Source: Pararge aegeria (Eukaryota > Arthropoda > Insecta > Lepidoptera > Nymphalidae). From it: a DNA stretch of 64,000 bases. Location: the NCBI RefSeq assembly GCF_905163445.1, contig NC_053201.1, positions 13,402,001 through 13,466,000 of the forward strand. Reading direction: 5' to 3'. Below are positions 1-10,321 of this stretch, one piece after another (position 1 is the stretch's first letter; each line of letters begins with the position of its first letter). Under the pieces are notes generated by a model, which saw only the letters and a list, made by a program, of their open reading frames with translations, was not told the origin of the DNA and ran no database searches. The position numbers and the translations under genes were made by a program.

Positions 1-26
1 TGCACATGGAATGAACTTTTGGTCGT

Positions 27-45
27 TTAGGTTAGGTTAGGTTAG
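27..45 (+). repeat. Short TTAGG array (interstitial telomere-like)
   Basis: Three perfect TTAGG units followed by TTAG. TTAGG is the canonical insect telomere unit, but arrays this short are common inside insect chromosomes, so this is not evidence of a chromosome end. The rest of 1-359 holds no gene or repeat that I recognise. Confidence 0.6.
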
Positions 46-359
46 TATATAAAACGTCAGCTTACAGAAAAATCCTATTAAATGTTAAGAATTACTTTTA
101 ACGATAAAAAAGCTTGGGTGTGAATTGCTCTTACTTCATATTTTGATATTAATTTACTGTGAGATGGTGATAACAAAAATTACCTGGCTAAGTTTGTCGT
201 ATTCTTCGCTCTTCTTAGACCAGGGCGCGTTTGGAAGTCTCGTAATTTTAGATCTAAGTTGGAGAACGAAAATGTCACCATCCGCTTTCAATTATGTAAA
301 CATATATGTATGAACGCTTCATAAGTGCCTGTGAACGGCCTTCATGAATAAAGAAATTA

Positions 360-492
360 AATTTTTCATCATTATCAACCCCTTACCGGTCCACTACAGG
401 ACACGGGCCTCCACTCAGAATAAGAAGGGCGTAGGCCATTAGTCCACCACGTTGGCCAAGTGCACATTGGCAGACTTCACATACCTTAATCA
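360..492 (-). repeat. SINE-C 3' fragment
   Basis: On the minus strand this reads as the 3' half of the SINE-C family, with the diagnostic stretch around CCAGCGTGGTGGACTA followed by the run encoding CTTCTTATTCTGAGTGGAGG. Fuller copies at 8024-8305 and 43563-43822 define the family. The tRNA-like head is missing. From 493 to 808 I see only AT-rich sequence with no gene; 690-780 has a transposon-like look but no partner in the window. Confidence 0.6.
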
Positions 493-808
493 TCATCTTC
501 ATCAAAAAACCACTCCACTTTAGAATGGTTTCTCAAACAAACAGCTAATCACTTCATAGCAACAAAAAAGAATAAGGAGGGATGGTGACATCTGTATCTT
601 AATCTGCCGTCACTACACGGGTAATATTATAGTAAATAGGTATTAGAATATTGGCAGTAAAATTATGTATACTAACCCAAATATTTACTCAAATCATGCC
701 AAGTTTCATTTGAATTCATTCAGTAGTAGTTTCAGCGTGATGCGCGGCCAAGATACAGACCGACAGACAAAATAAAAATAATGTGTGTGTACTTCTGTAC
801 ACGCGTTA

Positions 809-1453
809 GAAGTTATACTTCTTTGGCGTAAGAAGATAAAATCTTTTAAAAAATTGTATCTTATAATGTATTTAATGATTTTGACGGCCGATTGGCGCAG
901 TGGGCAGCGACCCTGCTTTGTGGGTCCAAGGCCGTGGGTTCGATTCCCACAACTGGCAAATGTTTGTGTGATTAACATGAATGTTTTTCAGTGTCTGGGT
1001 GTTTATCTGTATTTTATTAGTATTCTATGTATACTATTTATAAAAAATATTCATCAGTCACTTAGTACCCATAACACAAGCTCGGCTACCTTGGGGGCTA
1101 GATGGCGGTGTGTGTAGTGTCGTAGTATATTTATTGATTTATTTATTATTTATTTAATACATTGAAAGTTTTATTATAACTCATTATCTTGATTTTTATA
1201 CTATTGAATCAATGAAATAACCGGAATAAGCTCGCAGACTTTGACAATTGAAAGGGTACACTGTAACACTTTTTTGAAAAACTAAAATGTCCACTTCAGT
1301 ATGTCGATTTTTTATGGCGGATTGCGCGCGCATCGTACAAAGTGAGCTGGCGGACGATGTATTACCCTTTCACTCGGTTTCGCAACTACCTTAACCCTGT
1401 TATAATTTCACTCCCATGATTTTTTCCTAACGCCGTCAAAGAAGTATAACTTC
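809..1453 (-). mobile_element. TIR-type non-autonomous DNA element, left copy
   Basis: Bounded by inverted termini: GAAGTTATACTTCTTTGGCG at the left and its complement ending GAAGTATAACTTC at 1441-1453. The interior on the minus strand aligns with the plus-strand element at 1957-2365: the GCGTTAGG block, GCGCGCGCA, GCTTATTCCGGT and AATAAAACTTTCA...GTATTAAATA occur in the same order. A SINE-A sits inside (883-1150), so the element without it is about 370 bp. The same family has an internal fragment at 4638-4812. It is non-coding; I cannot assign a superfamily. Confidence 0.6.
883..1150 (+). mobile_element. SINE-A, full length, inside the TIR element
   Basis: Full-length tRNA-derived SINE. The head carries A-box-like TTGGCGCAGTGGGCAG and B-box-like GGGTTCGATTCCC; the body includes CAGTGTCTGGGTGTTTA and TATTCATCAGTCA; the tail ends GTGTCGTAGTATATTTATT and runs into ATTT repeats. 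A candidate 8-bp target duplication TATTTAAT lies at 869-876 and 1151-1158, a few bases away from the head. This copy defines the family annotated below. Confidence 0.85.
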
Positions 1454-1603
1454 AAAATTATATGCAGAATACTGTCAATAATGTTGACTGTTTGCAGGCA
1501 GCCTCAGGCCTCAAATCGTATTAACAAACCAGAAACAACCCATAGGGCGAAATAGAGCGGGGCCCGAAAATACCTTGTGCTCTGCGAGGGTGAGGTGCTG
1601 AGG

Positions 1604-1638
1604 TCAGTTAACCGCGTGTGTCAGCCGAGTGCGGTTGT
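1604..1638 (+). promoter_or_regulatory. Core promoter P1: Inr + DPE
   Basis: TCAGTT at 1604-1609 matches the arthropod initiator, with the A at 1606 as +1. GGTTGT at 1633-1638 fits the downstream promoter element RGWYVT at all six positions and lies exactly at +28 to +33. The local sequence is GC-rich and CpG-rich compared with its surroundings, and there is no TATA box at -30. This pairing just upstream of an ATG exon is the main reason to believe the exon. Confidence 0.6.
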
Positions 1639-1649
1639 GTGTTGTGAGA

Positions 1650-1733
1650 ATGATGTGCACTAGCGGGGCGGTTGCCGCCATGGATCGCGCGTACATGTCG
1701 CTGCGCGCGCGCAGGCCGCAAGGGAAAACTACG
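1650..1733 (+). CDS. Candidate alternative first coding exon 1 (phase 0)
   Basis: Predicted transcription from 1606 gives a short leader, then two in-frame start regions: ATG at 1650 and a better-placed ATG at 1680 in a perfect GCCGCCATGG context. From 1680 the exon encodes MDRAYMSLRARRPQGKTT and stops at ACG|GTAGGT, a good splice donor at 1734, leaving phase 0. Starting at 1650 adds ten residues. The peptide is basic with no domain or signal sequence, as is usual for an alternative N-terminus. The exon lies between two inverted TIR elements. I do not recognise the protein. The nearest convincing acceptor on this strand is at 63991, also phase 0. Confidence 0.5.
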
Positions 1734-1956
1734 GTAGGTCTTTCTCCATTTATCAATGACTCGTGTACCGGCGTACTACACGTCCTTGCTAATATGATAA
1801 TTGCAATAACTCTGTTTTGGGCATCACCTACTTTATTGCATATCCAAAATAAGACGTCTGCTTTACATACAGTTTTTACGTAGGTATCTATTGCGAATAT
1901 GTAGGGCTAGTATGGGCAGCTATGAGTTAATTATCTCTGCCCACTTCTTGTATTTT

Positions 1957-2365
1957 GAAGTTATATTTCTTTTGGCGCGTTAGGGAAAAAAATATGAGAG
2001 GTAATTATTACAATGCGCGCGCACATCGTCACATAAAACAGACACCCTGAAGTTAGCTATAAGGTTTGACAGTTGGCTTATTCCGGTGATTTAATGTTGC
2101 GGTTGGTTGTCCTATAATGAGTCTATTAGTATTCCAAATTTAATTGTTTATTGTGTCAATTTCTTTAATTATGTACACCGACCTACGTCAGTGGTTATGT
2201 AGAAATATTTTTTGTGATATTTAAATAAGCTTTATTTAACTAGATGGAATAATAAAACTTTCAGTGTATTAAATACCTTATTTCTATTGCTGGTCGTTCA
2301 TCTACAACCGTGAAAAGGCGAAAGATAAAAGTTTTGAAAAGATTTTTTCTTGTAAGTATAACTTC
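1957..2365 (+). mobile_element. TIR-type non-autonomous DNA element, right copy
   Basis: Starts GAAGTTATATTTCTTTTGGCG and ends GTAAGTATAACTTC, near-inverted termini like those of the element at 809-1453, which is the same family in the opposite orientation. The outer flanks are also inverted (GTGTACACGCGTTA on the left, TAACGCGTGTACAC on the right), so the homology extends past the nominal termini. About 60 bp before the element (1903-1956) recurs at 7181-7242. The element is non-coding. Confidence 0.6.
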
Positions 2366-3504
2366 TAACGCGTGTACACACACTTTTTTTATACAGATAG
2401 ACGAGGTAAATAAGGAATGTCTAATCCTTTACTGGGTTTAAGTTATATCAATACAATTCGTATAATACAGTAGTACCATCTCAGACTGCCTGCTTGGTTT
2501 CCATATTCCGAAGTTTTTTTTGGGTACAGATCACTTGGTCCCGGTTTCGTTATTTCGGTGAAGATCATTTGACCGTTGAGAAGTTTTATTCCTAATAGCG
2601 AAAATCCTCAACTGTCAACAGCAAATAACTCTTAATCAGTGCAATAGTTTAGAAACAGTATAGTTTAAGTGTCTCAACTTTTTTGTTGGTCTTAACTAAT
2701 GCTCAGATGCTAACTATCATCGCTAATAGCAGTGTTATTAAAATAACAGATTCAATGGTATAACCGTAACGTCTCTGAAATATGGATTATAGTTCTGAAA
2801 CATCCCTTGATAGTTTGAACTTTTATCCCTTTGTACTTTAGGAAAAACCGCCCACATATCCGTAAGACCTCCGTAAAATCTTTAACAAATTGAATTAGGT
2901 AAACTCAGAAAAATTTATGACCATCTCATGAATATCTTCTTGCATGCATGCATCCTTGATTACAAAACTCTTAAACTAAGTACAGGAAGATTTTTTTTTA
3001 AATTTAATTATAGCCATGATTAAAGGCGTTGTGGTGAATCGATGATACACCTAAATCCATTACTCACGACCTGATACAGTTTATACATACACCTTTTTAT
3101 TCAAAAATAGTACCTGTTACTACTAATCATAAGGTAAGTTATGAATCAGCAGCCCGCATGTTACGAAGATCGCGTATTACACGGTATTGTATATCATATG
3201 TAACACTCGTATTTCGCTAACGTATAATTTACCTACTTCTTAAAACAAGTAGTACATTCACGAGTTTTAAAAAAAATTGTGATTTGTTATCGGTTTGTAA
3301 GCGACGTGATCCCTTTTTCGTTCTTATAGTGTAGAACTGTTCCCGAATTACGTTCTTCTTCTTCTCTATGGGCAGTTGCCGTACGTAAGCACTGTGCTTG
3401 TTGTATGTCGAATTTCCCGTTGTTGCTCGCTACTCCAGACATCCAAGCTCATTCCAGAATCCTAGCATAGGCAGTAGTTCCCGCCCTACTAACTAAATCA
3501 ATGT
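2366..3504. other. No recognisable feature
   Basis: AT-rich sequence without a supported exon, RNA gene or repeat shared with the rest of the window. A GTAAGT at 3134 has no plausible upstream coding start. It fits intronic sequence. Confidence 0.5.
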
Positions 3505-3549
3505 TAGGGTATGCAGTGCTTTTGTGCATGTATGGAGTGCACGCCACTG
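3505..3549 (+). repeat. hAT MITE 3' end fragment
   Basis: Matches the last 45 bases of the hAT MITEs at 15766-15909 and 48648-48790, through GCAGTGCTTTTGTGCATGTA to the terminus ACGCCACTG. The 5' two-thirds of the element are absent. Confidence 0.6.
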
Positions 3550-3671
3550 CATACCACCCAGGTTCCTAAGGAATTTCCGTATTACGTACGTTCTGACATT
3601 TGTCTGTTATTAACCGAACAGTTTTCCGGAATAAAAGAAACACTCAGAGCTGTAAACTATCTCCGCGCATA

Positions 3672-3770
3672 TAATTACAGGCGCCTGAGGATTAACACGT
3701 ATGCCTTAAGTTGATGGACACAGGGCGGCATTTTATAGGACGTGTTCCTGCATATCCTTCATACAAAAAT
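3672..3770 (+). repeat. Family D fragment
   Basis: Shares the block AATTACAGGC...TGAGG.TTAACAC.TA.GCC.TAAGTTGATGGACACAGGGCGGCATTT with the fuller family D copies at 14695-15072 and 50275-50590. From 3771 to 4474 I find no gene, only the hairpin listed next. Confidence 0.5.
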
Positions 3771-3911
3771 TAAAATAAATGCATGGCTTGAGAATCGATT
3801 ATAGTTGTGTGTATGACAAAACAGCCGCGGATGATCTGACTTTAAAAAAAAATTGGTTATCTGTAAAGTCGGCTTACTGACGATAGTTGAACGTGACAAC
3901 GTCGTAAGAAA

Positions 3912-3941
3912 ATACTGATGGAATACCCATTCCATCAGTAT
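3912..3941. repeat. Perfect 13-bp hairpin, 4-nt loop
   Basis: ATACTGATGGAAT, loop ACCC, then the exact complement. No run of T follows and there is no gene context, so it is not a terminator. It resembles the other short-loop palindromes in this window. Confidence 0.7.
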
Positions 3942-4474
3942 CTTCTATGCATTTATCAAAATATAATTTTAATTTTATTTGTTTGATAGATATTATCGTT
4001 GCTATAATAAACAATTGACACCACATTCACTTTTCACTGCACTTCATCCTTGCCGAAAACATGTAAATGTATTATTGTATAGAAGCTGTCCACGCGAACT
4101 TCAAACCTTGAATGGAACGCCTCAGAGCGAGGTAACGCCGCATACGTCATGTTTTTTCGTGCGTGCAGCCGGCTCCATCGAATTATAAGACGTTGTCACG
4201 ACAAAAATCTCACTTGCCCGCCGTCCCTAGGCCAGTATCTGGGTAGCTGCTGCTGATGATAATGATGCAGAAATGACGAACAGAAGACTAGGTAGTTACG
4301 AAATAAGATTAGTGGGGATAAGTAACTGGGCAGACGACCTTCAGAACGCTTTGCAGGGAATGTGAGATCTAGAGCTCGAAGAGCCAAACAGATCGACTGC
4401 CAAATGTTTAACCAAACCTCGGATAAGGCAACGATAAAAATAAAAAAAACCAAAATACATTTTTACCGAGTAGG

Positions 4475-4530
4475 ACTACTTTATAAGCAGTTTTGAAACG
4501 TCATGTCTGTCTGTTTGTAGTGATTGGAAT
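4475..4530 (-). repeat. LINE 3' end fragment (GAAACGTCAAG family)
   Basis: Contains TTTTGAAACGTCATGTCTGTCTG and TTTGTAGTGATT, shared with LINE ends at 7735-7855 and 54548-54635 and, reversed, with 46440-46605. Only the 3' extremity is present. Confidence 0.45.
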
Positions 4531-4637
4531 AGGAGTCGGACGTGCGCCTCTGAGGCCGTGGAGTGAACGGGAGAACGCATTTTGTTAGATAATTAATACC
4601 TTGACAAAAATCTCAAATGTTAATGTTGAGGAAAACT

Positions 4638-4812
4638 TGGTTGTCCTATAATGAGTCTATTAGTATTCCAAATTTAACTATGTTTGTTATGCCAATTTCT
4701 TTAATTATGTACACCGACCTACGTCAGTGATTATGTAGAAATATTGTTTGTGATATTTAAACAAACTTTATTTAACTAGATAGTATAACAAAACTTTCAA
4801 TGTATTAAATTG
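4638..4812 (+). repeat. Internal fragment of the 1957-2365 TIR element family
   Basis: About 175 bp of high similarity to 2105-2277: TTGGTTGTCCTATAATGAGT, GTACACCGACCTACGTCAGT and AACTTTCA.TGTATTAAAT in the same order. No termini are present. From 4813 to 5074 nothing further is recognised. Confidence 0.7.
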
Positions 4813-5074
4813 TTAGGTTATGATGTTAGTTATAGTTGACCTTACCTTGACATTGGAATAAATTTATCTCCGTTCCATCATCGTAGGCACATGTGCAAAC
4901 ACCATCAATCACCCATAAAATATTTTGTGCGGTTCACGAATAGGTATTGCGATGTTTAGATTTTTATCTTCATCCCGTAGGTTAATGACACCGAGCTATT
5001 AACAAAAGTCATATTTAACGTGCGAAGTTTGCACGCAATGGTCTAGCATAAACGGAAAGATAGATAGAAAGTTA

Positions 5075-5200
5075 TTAGTTATTAGTTATTGCACATACAA
5101 AAAAAACAAAACGTACAAAACAAAAGGTAAATAAATAGATATCCGCAAAGGCGGCCTTATCGCTTGTAGCTATCTCCTCCAGACAAACTTTGGTTGAACC
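5075..5200 (-). mobile_element. Jockey/CR1-type LINE 3' UTR
   Basis: The minus strand reads TGGAGGAGATAGCTACAAGCGATAAGGCCGCC and then an A-rich tail. The fuller copy at 57309-57932 has the same 3' UTR block following an ORF2 C-terminus, so this is a heavily 5'-truncated copy. Confidence 0.6.
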
Positions 5201-5404
5201 GTTGATGAAGCATGTTTGGTGCGGGAAACGAACAAAATTCAATTTAAAAAGAAATAATTTATATATACTACATGTACTTTACATACTAATACTATATAAT
5301 ATAAAGATAAAATATGAGGATATATATATATAAATCATTACATATTAGATAAAGAGGTCATTATTAAGTCTAAAAGTGTCTGGCTTTAAAGTTTGTCGTA
5401 GTAA

Positions 5405-5652
5405 GTAAATAAATATACTACGACAATCTCCATCTAGCCCCAAAGTAAGCGTAGCTTGTATTATGAGTAGATACTAAGATGACTGATGAATATTTCTATG
5501 AATATACAAAAATACTTATAATATACAGAAGAACACCCAGACACTGAAAAACATTCGTGTTCATCAAACAAACGAGTTCCAGTTGTGGGAATTGAACCCA
5601 CGGCCATGGACTCAGAAAGCAGGGTCGCTGCCCACTCCGCCAGTCGGCCGCC
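5405..5652 (-). mobile_element. SINE-A, full length
   Basis: Complete SINE-A on the minus strand, head at 5652 and tail with ATTT units at 5405. The B-box region reads GGGTTCAATTCCC, one substitution from the other copies. From 5653 to 5893 nothing else is supported. Confidence 0.8.
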
Positions 5653-5893
5653 GGGAGTGGTAAACAATCTTTAATAGCTAACTTCGAAACTATCTGTTTT
5701 ATTACATCTTAATACCATAGCCTCTTAAAATTCATTTCATTTCATGTAAATTCCTTTTAAAACTGAAATACACAGCATAATTCGTTAAATAACATCTACA
5801 TTATGAATTCTTGAGTGTACACACAGTAGTGCGATATACTGTAATAGAGTATAGTTGTTTTTTTTTTCCTGACCGTTATAGTTCAGCAATCAA

Positions 5894-5950
5894 GTCAGGT
5901 GAGGGTGCACCTGCCACGGTCACGGCAGGTGGCCACCCCTCGTGCCTGAC
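5894..5950. repeat. GC-rich imperfect hairpin
   Basis: GTCAGG...CCTGAC outer arms enclose CACCTGCC / GGCAGGTG inner arms. It stands out as GC-rich within AT-rich sequence. It has no partner copy in the window, so I cannot say whether it is a mobile-element end. Confidence 0.45.
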
Positions 5951-6084
5951 GGTGCCTGACGTCACCATGGTGATTTCATTTCTTCGTATTGGACCCTCCC
6001 TTATGTAGAACAAGTTATGACCTCTAGTAGCTATGAGGGGGCTTATTGAACGCGTTGGCTAATTAGTTTTTTTTTAAACATGAG

Positions 6085-6170
6085 GCTTTCCGTGGCTCCG
6101 AAACGTGGTCGCTAACTTCAGCGTTATAAGAAGGCTCAGAGTCGCTCAGCGGGCAATGGACGGAGCAGTT
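6085..6170 (+). pseudogene. RTE-type LINE reverse transcriptase fragment
   Basis: Two frames joined by a frameshift encode SETWSLT and then IRRLRVAQRAM. This matches the conserved (G)SETW...RLRVAQRAMER stretch near the C-terminus of RTE LINE ORF2 proteins as I know it. It is a short, decayed fragment without function. From 6171 to 7180 the sequence is AT-rich with homopolymers and no supported gene. Confidence 0.55.
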
Positions 6171-7220
6171 ATATCAAACCTTTTTGACTTTTCCGTACCC
6201 ACAGTCCCATACCCATAGGCACGTATTTATGGGTAAGCTGGTGACTAGCCACAGCCGAAGCCTACCACCAGACAATACCAATAGGGATTACATACGCGCC
6301 ACAGGAATGTTTTCTTCCTTCTTCTCGTCCTATTTCTATGAGATGGACTTAATTATCTCGAGACCTCTTACAGAAAGGAAAAATTTGGAAAATCCAAAAG
6401 TGCACGCCTCATAATCTCATTTTTTTCACAATAAAATTGAATTTTTTTTTAACTGAAACTTTCAATGCTCATTACAAATTTTTTTTTTCATATTAATTAT
6501 TATTCATTTTTTGTAAACAAGACACGGGAATGTCATAATGATTGCACATTGAAAGTTACAATTAATATTAGCTAGAATAATTACATGGAAATTTAACGAC
6601 AGTGAATTGAACGCTCATATTAACTAAGAAATTATGTCGTGTGCTACTTTAGATAATTAAAAAAAAATTATTCCGATACGATCATTTTTTCGACCAATTT
6701 TGATGCCACATACACCCGTCCATACACGGACGTCCAGAAAAGATTATGTTTAATGTTATTATTTACTATGTTAAACAAAAAAATTGTTATTGAAATGTAT
6801 TTTATGTGCCTGACAAATTATTTGACTTGATATTAGTGTACTCAAATTAACCTGTAAGTGCAATATAAATAACAAAAAATCAATTTCAGTTTCGAGAAAA
6901 CTGCATTTTTTGAAATGTCGAGAGTAGAGCACAACCTCAACGCTTCGCTTATGAGGCGTGCAAAATTGGGAAATAATAATTTCTCAACTGCCCATGCTGC
7001 GGATCGAAGCCCGGACCACTTCTAAGACAGCGGTCACTTATAAGACAGCGTTTACCATTGCACGCGAGCGCCTTAGAAAATTCAACTCCGGGTTTCTCCG
7101 GTACCAAAGCATCCTCAAAAACTTTCTCAACGTAAATCCGACTTCTATTAAATTTCTAAAAGCCTATATTATTGGCATGTAGGGCTAGCGTGCGTACCAC
7201 AAGATAATTATCTCTACTAG

Positions 7221-7538
7221 TTACTTGTATTTTTTTATTTCACCAGACGAGATACTGGGATAACATAATTTACTCACGGTGCGCATGCTAGTCTCACTGG
7301 AACAGTTTCTAGGGTAAAAAGAAAGAAAACCAAAAAAAAACTGTATTCTAAATTCCGAATAGCGTGATTTCTCTACCATCTCAACCCCAATGCTTAACAA
7401 ATCACAAACAATGCGTCCGTATTCAACTATCAAACGAGTGAATTGAACAAAAACCTCTTTGTTCTCGATTGTTCTGTCGTTAATGCGTACAACAGGAAGT
7501 GTTGTTTCTAAAACTCCTAAACTCTGAAGCGCATTCAA
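7221..7538 (-). other. Unrecognised open frame without an ATG start
   Basis: About 105 codons open on the minus strand. The first in-frame ATG is well inside, near IGVEM. The N-terminal part (VVRINDRTIENKEVF, IVEYGRIVCDLLSIG) has coding-like composition; the C-terminal part runs into low-complexity F-rich sequence. Its 3' end overlaps a short repeat shared with 1903-1956. It could be a decayed transposon frame or chance; I assign no function. Confidence 0.2.
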
Positions 7539-7734
7539 CTACAGATACCTATACAATCATTTATTTATCGCTTGGAAATGAAATTATAGGCCGTTGAAAG
7601 GATGGTATTCTTTCTTAAGTACTCGTAAATATAATGGGATTGATTTATACACGTGCCTTGAGAATAAGCAAATAATAGTACAACACCATAAGCTGGAGGT
7701 GAGATAGCAGATCCTATTCATTGATGACGATTCA

Positions 7735-7855
7735 AAATTCAAATTCAAAATTCATTTATTTCAGCACTTTTGAAACGTAAAGTCAGTCTTTTTGTAGTGA
7801 CTCTACCACCGGTTCGGAAGGCAGATTCCACTGAAGAGCCGGCAAGATTCATCAT
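7735..7855 (-). mobile_element. LINE 3' end (GAAACGTCAAG family)
   Basis: On the minus strand: GCCGGC, GGAATCTGCCTTCCGAACCG, GGTAGAGTCACTACA, GACTTTACGTTTCAAAAGTG and an AAATAAATGAATTTTGAATTT tail. Same 3' UTR as 46440-46605. No coding sequence is retained. Confidence 0.65.
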
Positions 7856-7872
7856 CCTTTTCATTTGGTCTT

Positions 7873-8012
7873 GTACTACAAATACGCTTAGCGATTTAGC
7901 GTTCCGGTACGATGTCGTGTATTAACCGATTAGGAGTGTGTTGGGTGTGTGGGTTTAGCCCGATACCAACTGAGTCATCACTTACATCAGGTGAGATTGC
8001 AGTCAAAGGCTA
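7873..8012 (+). repeat. SINE-B 3' fragment
   Basis: Matches the 3' half of the SINE-B at 9366-9685: TTAGCGATTTAGCGTTCCGG, CGATTAGG, CATCACTTACATCAGGTGAG and ATTGCAGTCAAAGGCTAACT. Confidence 0.65.
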
Positions 8013-8023
8013 ACTGCATCGTC

Positions 8024-8305
8024 ATCATATCAACCCAATATCGGCTCACTACAGAGCACGGTTCTCCTCCCACAATAAGAAGGGGTTAAGGCCGTAGTCC
8101 ACCGCGCTGGCACAGTGTGGATTGGTGGACACCACACACCTCTTAGAACATTATAGAGAACTCGCAGGCATGCAAGTTTCCTGCCATTGTTTTCCTTCAC
8201 CGTTGAAGCAAGTGAATAACTTAGAAAAGTTAGACGTGCGTGCTTGGATTCGAACTCGCCCCCCCCGAAAGTAAATTCGAAGTCCCACTTGGCTATCACC
8301 ACTTC
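8024..8305 (-). mobile_element. SINE-C, near full length
   Basis: On the minus strand: tRNA-like head with a B-box-like GCGAGTTCGAATCC near 8250, then GAAACTTGCATGCCTGCGAG, a CCACCAATCC block and the GCCAGCGCGGTGGACTA block. This is one of the best reference copies of the family. Confidence 0.75.
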
Positions 8306-8338
8306 TCAATTTTAAGTGAAATAAACAAAAAACGTATC

Positions 8339-8509
8339 TGGCGCTGCGGTGAGCGCTGTAGTGTGGTTTGTGGTTTTAAGTGAATGCCGGGTTCGATGAT
8401 CACCGCAGGGGCGAGTTTTTATTTTCTGAATTATCTCCGTCTGTCTGGTCCGATAGGAGGCTTTGGCTGTGGATATTTACCAACCCTCCGTACCGCCATG
8501 CGATCTTTT
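8339..8509 (+). mobile_element. SINE-B 5' part, cut by a Helitron
   Basis: Starts at the tRNA-like head CTGGCGCTGCGGTGAGCGCT, with GGGTTCGATGATCACCGCAG as the B-box region, and continues through GGAGGCTTTGGCTG. It ends where the Helitron-like element begins at 8510. I do not see the missing SINE 3' half resume after the Helitron. Confidence 0.65.
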
Positions 8510-8980
8510 TCCTACTGATATTATTAACGTGAAAGTTTGTGAGGGTCCATATGGATGTTTGTTACTCTTTCCCGCTGAAACTACTGAAATGATTTGACAG
8601 GGATAAAGATTATACCCTGGATAATTACATAGGCTACTTTTTACCCCGGAAAAATCCATGATTCCCACGCTATTTGGGATAAAACTGAAATTCACGTAGA
8701 TGATTAAAACCGAAATCTATATTTTTTATTTACCATAGAAAACTTCCTCTAATTTAAGTTGCACAAGTCTACTCGAAATTGTAATGTAAGAAAAAATAGG
8801 TACATATTATGTATTGAGATGTTTATTTTTTTTTAAATAACAGGGTGACAGATCAAAAAGAAAAAAATATGTCACCACTACTGACCAGTTAGAAATAATT
8901 ACGTCATTGGCAATGGACTATGGAAATTAAACAAACACTCAGTTCTTATTCACCGCGAGTAACATCGCGGGCGCACCTAG
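8510..8980 (+). mobile_element. HEL-1 Helitron-like non-autonomous element
   Basis: Begins TCCTACTGATATTATTAACG and then GTGAAAGTTTGTGAG, contains GGCTACTTTTTACCCCGG, and ends GCGGGCGCACCTAG followed by T. A TC start, CTAG end and following T fit Helitron rules. The 5' segment recurs at 35886, 17951, 25440 and 56516. No Rep/helicase coding is present. From 8981 to 9365 nothing else is recognised. Confidence 0.6.
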
Positions 8981-9365
8981 TATTTCATCAAAATAATATT
9001 AATTTGAGATTTGAACCTACAAACAGCTGAATAACTGAGGCCTACACTCTCGGTTCAGTCTATTTTAGAATAAACTATAAACTAATTTTAGACACTAAAA
9101 CGTCCAGGAATTCGACTTTCCTGGCATCTGTTGCTGAGTCAATAACGTTCCGAAACGTCGGAGCAGGAGAGATTTATGTGCCAGGAGTTAAAACACTTTT
9201 TAAAGTTACTGCCTTGAAGTAAAAAAAACGAGTGATAAACTAAAATCTGGCTTAATGAGAGTCGGATTTGCACACGTAGAGTTCCGTATAAAGTTGCTAT
9301 TTGTAACACTACGTAGTATTAAGATCTAGCAAAATACACCAAAAAAACACTTTTGATTTGATGAC

Positions 9366-9685
9366 CTCCCTGGCGCAACGGTGAGCGCTGTCAATTTAAG
9401 TAGGAGGACCCGGTTCGAACTTCGGCACAGGCAATTTGGGAATTCATAATTTCTGAATTTTCTCTGGTCTGGTCTAGTGGGAGGCTTTGGCGCGGCTAGT
9501 TACCATCCTACCGACAAAGACGTGTCACTAAGCGATTTAGTGTTCCGGTCCGATGTGGCGTAGAAATCGATTAGGGGTATAACTACCATACTCCCTAACA
9601 AGTTAGCCCGCTACAATCTTCCACTGCATCAGCACTTACCACCAGGTGATATTGCAATTAAAGACTAACTTGTAGTGGATTAAAA
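9366..9685 (+). mobile_element. SINE-B, full length
   Basis: Reference copy: A-box-like CTGGCGCAACGGTGAGCG, B-box-like CCGGTTCGAACTTCGG, then TTTCTCTGGTCTGGTCTAG, GGGAGGCTTTGGC, AGCGATTTAGTGTTCCGG and TTACCACCAGGTGATATTGC. The opposite-strand copy at 46891-47180 agrees over its length. From 9686 to 10030 nothing else is supported. Confidence 0.75.
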
Positions 9686-10030
9686 AAATCTCCCTCCATT
9701 ATTCTGCCACTTTTGGTTATTATTATTTTAAACTCTCTACCTATAACGGTTATATAGCCCGATAACGACAGACAGACGAAAAGACGGACAGCGGAGGTAT
9801 AATAATATAGGTTTAGGCTTATGCTTTTTTTGGCCTCGTTGGACTAGCAAGCATGTATGGTTAAAGTAGTACTTACAATATCTAGTAAATTGAATTTTAT
9901 TGTCTCACTAAATCGTGTTATTTCACAGCATTATAGGCATTATCTAAAGGCTGTGACGTCAGCAGAGTAAAAGCATTAAAAGGCGGCGCTCCACCTAAGC
10001 TGTGGAAGGCTAGAGTGGTCGCGAAGCTTT

Positions 10031-10286
10031 GACGGCCGACTGGCGCAGTGTGCAGCGAACCTGCTTTCTGAGTCCAAGGCCGTGGGTTCGATTCCCACAA
10101 CTGAAAAATGTTTGTGTGATGAACATACATTTTTTTCGGTGTCTGGGTGGTTTATCTGTATATTATAAGTTTTTATGTATATTATTCATAAAAATATTCA
10201 TCAGTCATCTTGGTATAGCACAAGCTACGCTTACTTTGGGGCTAGGTGGCGATGTGTGTATTGTCGTAGCATATTTATTTATTTAA
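10031..10286 (+). mobile_element. SINE-A, full length
   Basis: Head GACGGCCGACTGGCGCAGTG through B-box GGGTTCGATTCCC to the tail GTCGTAGCATATTTATT. The head has GTGTGCAGCGAACC where most copies read GTGGGCAGCGACCC. Confidence 0.85.
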
Positions 10287-10321
10287 GAGCGTGCAATGAT
10301 AAAAGTTCATTCAGTGTGCTA

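Noticed and set aside
27..45. Chromosome end
   Set aside because: Fewer than four TTAGG units, followed by tens of kilobases of ordinary sequence on one side and no telomeric retroelements.
883..960. tRNA gene in the SINE-A head (and similar heads elsewhere)
   Set aside because: A- and B-boxes are present but the acceptor arms do not pair and the sequence continues into a SINE body at every copy.
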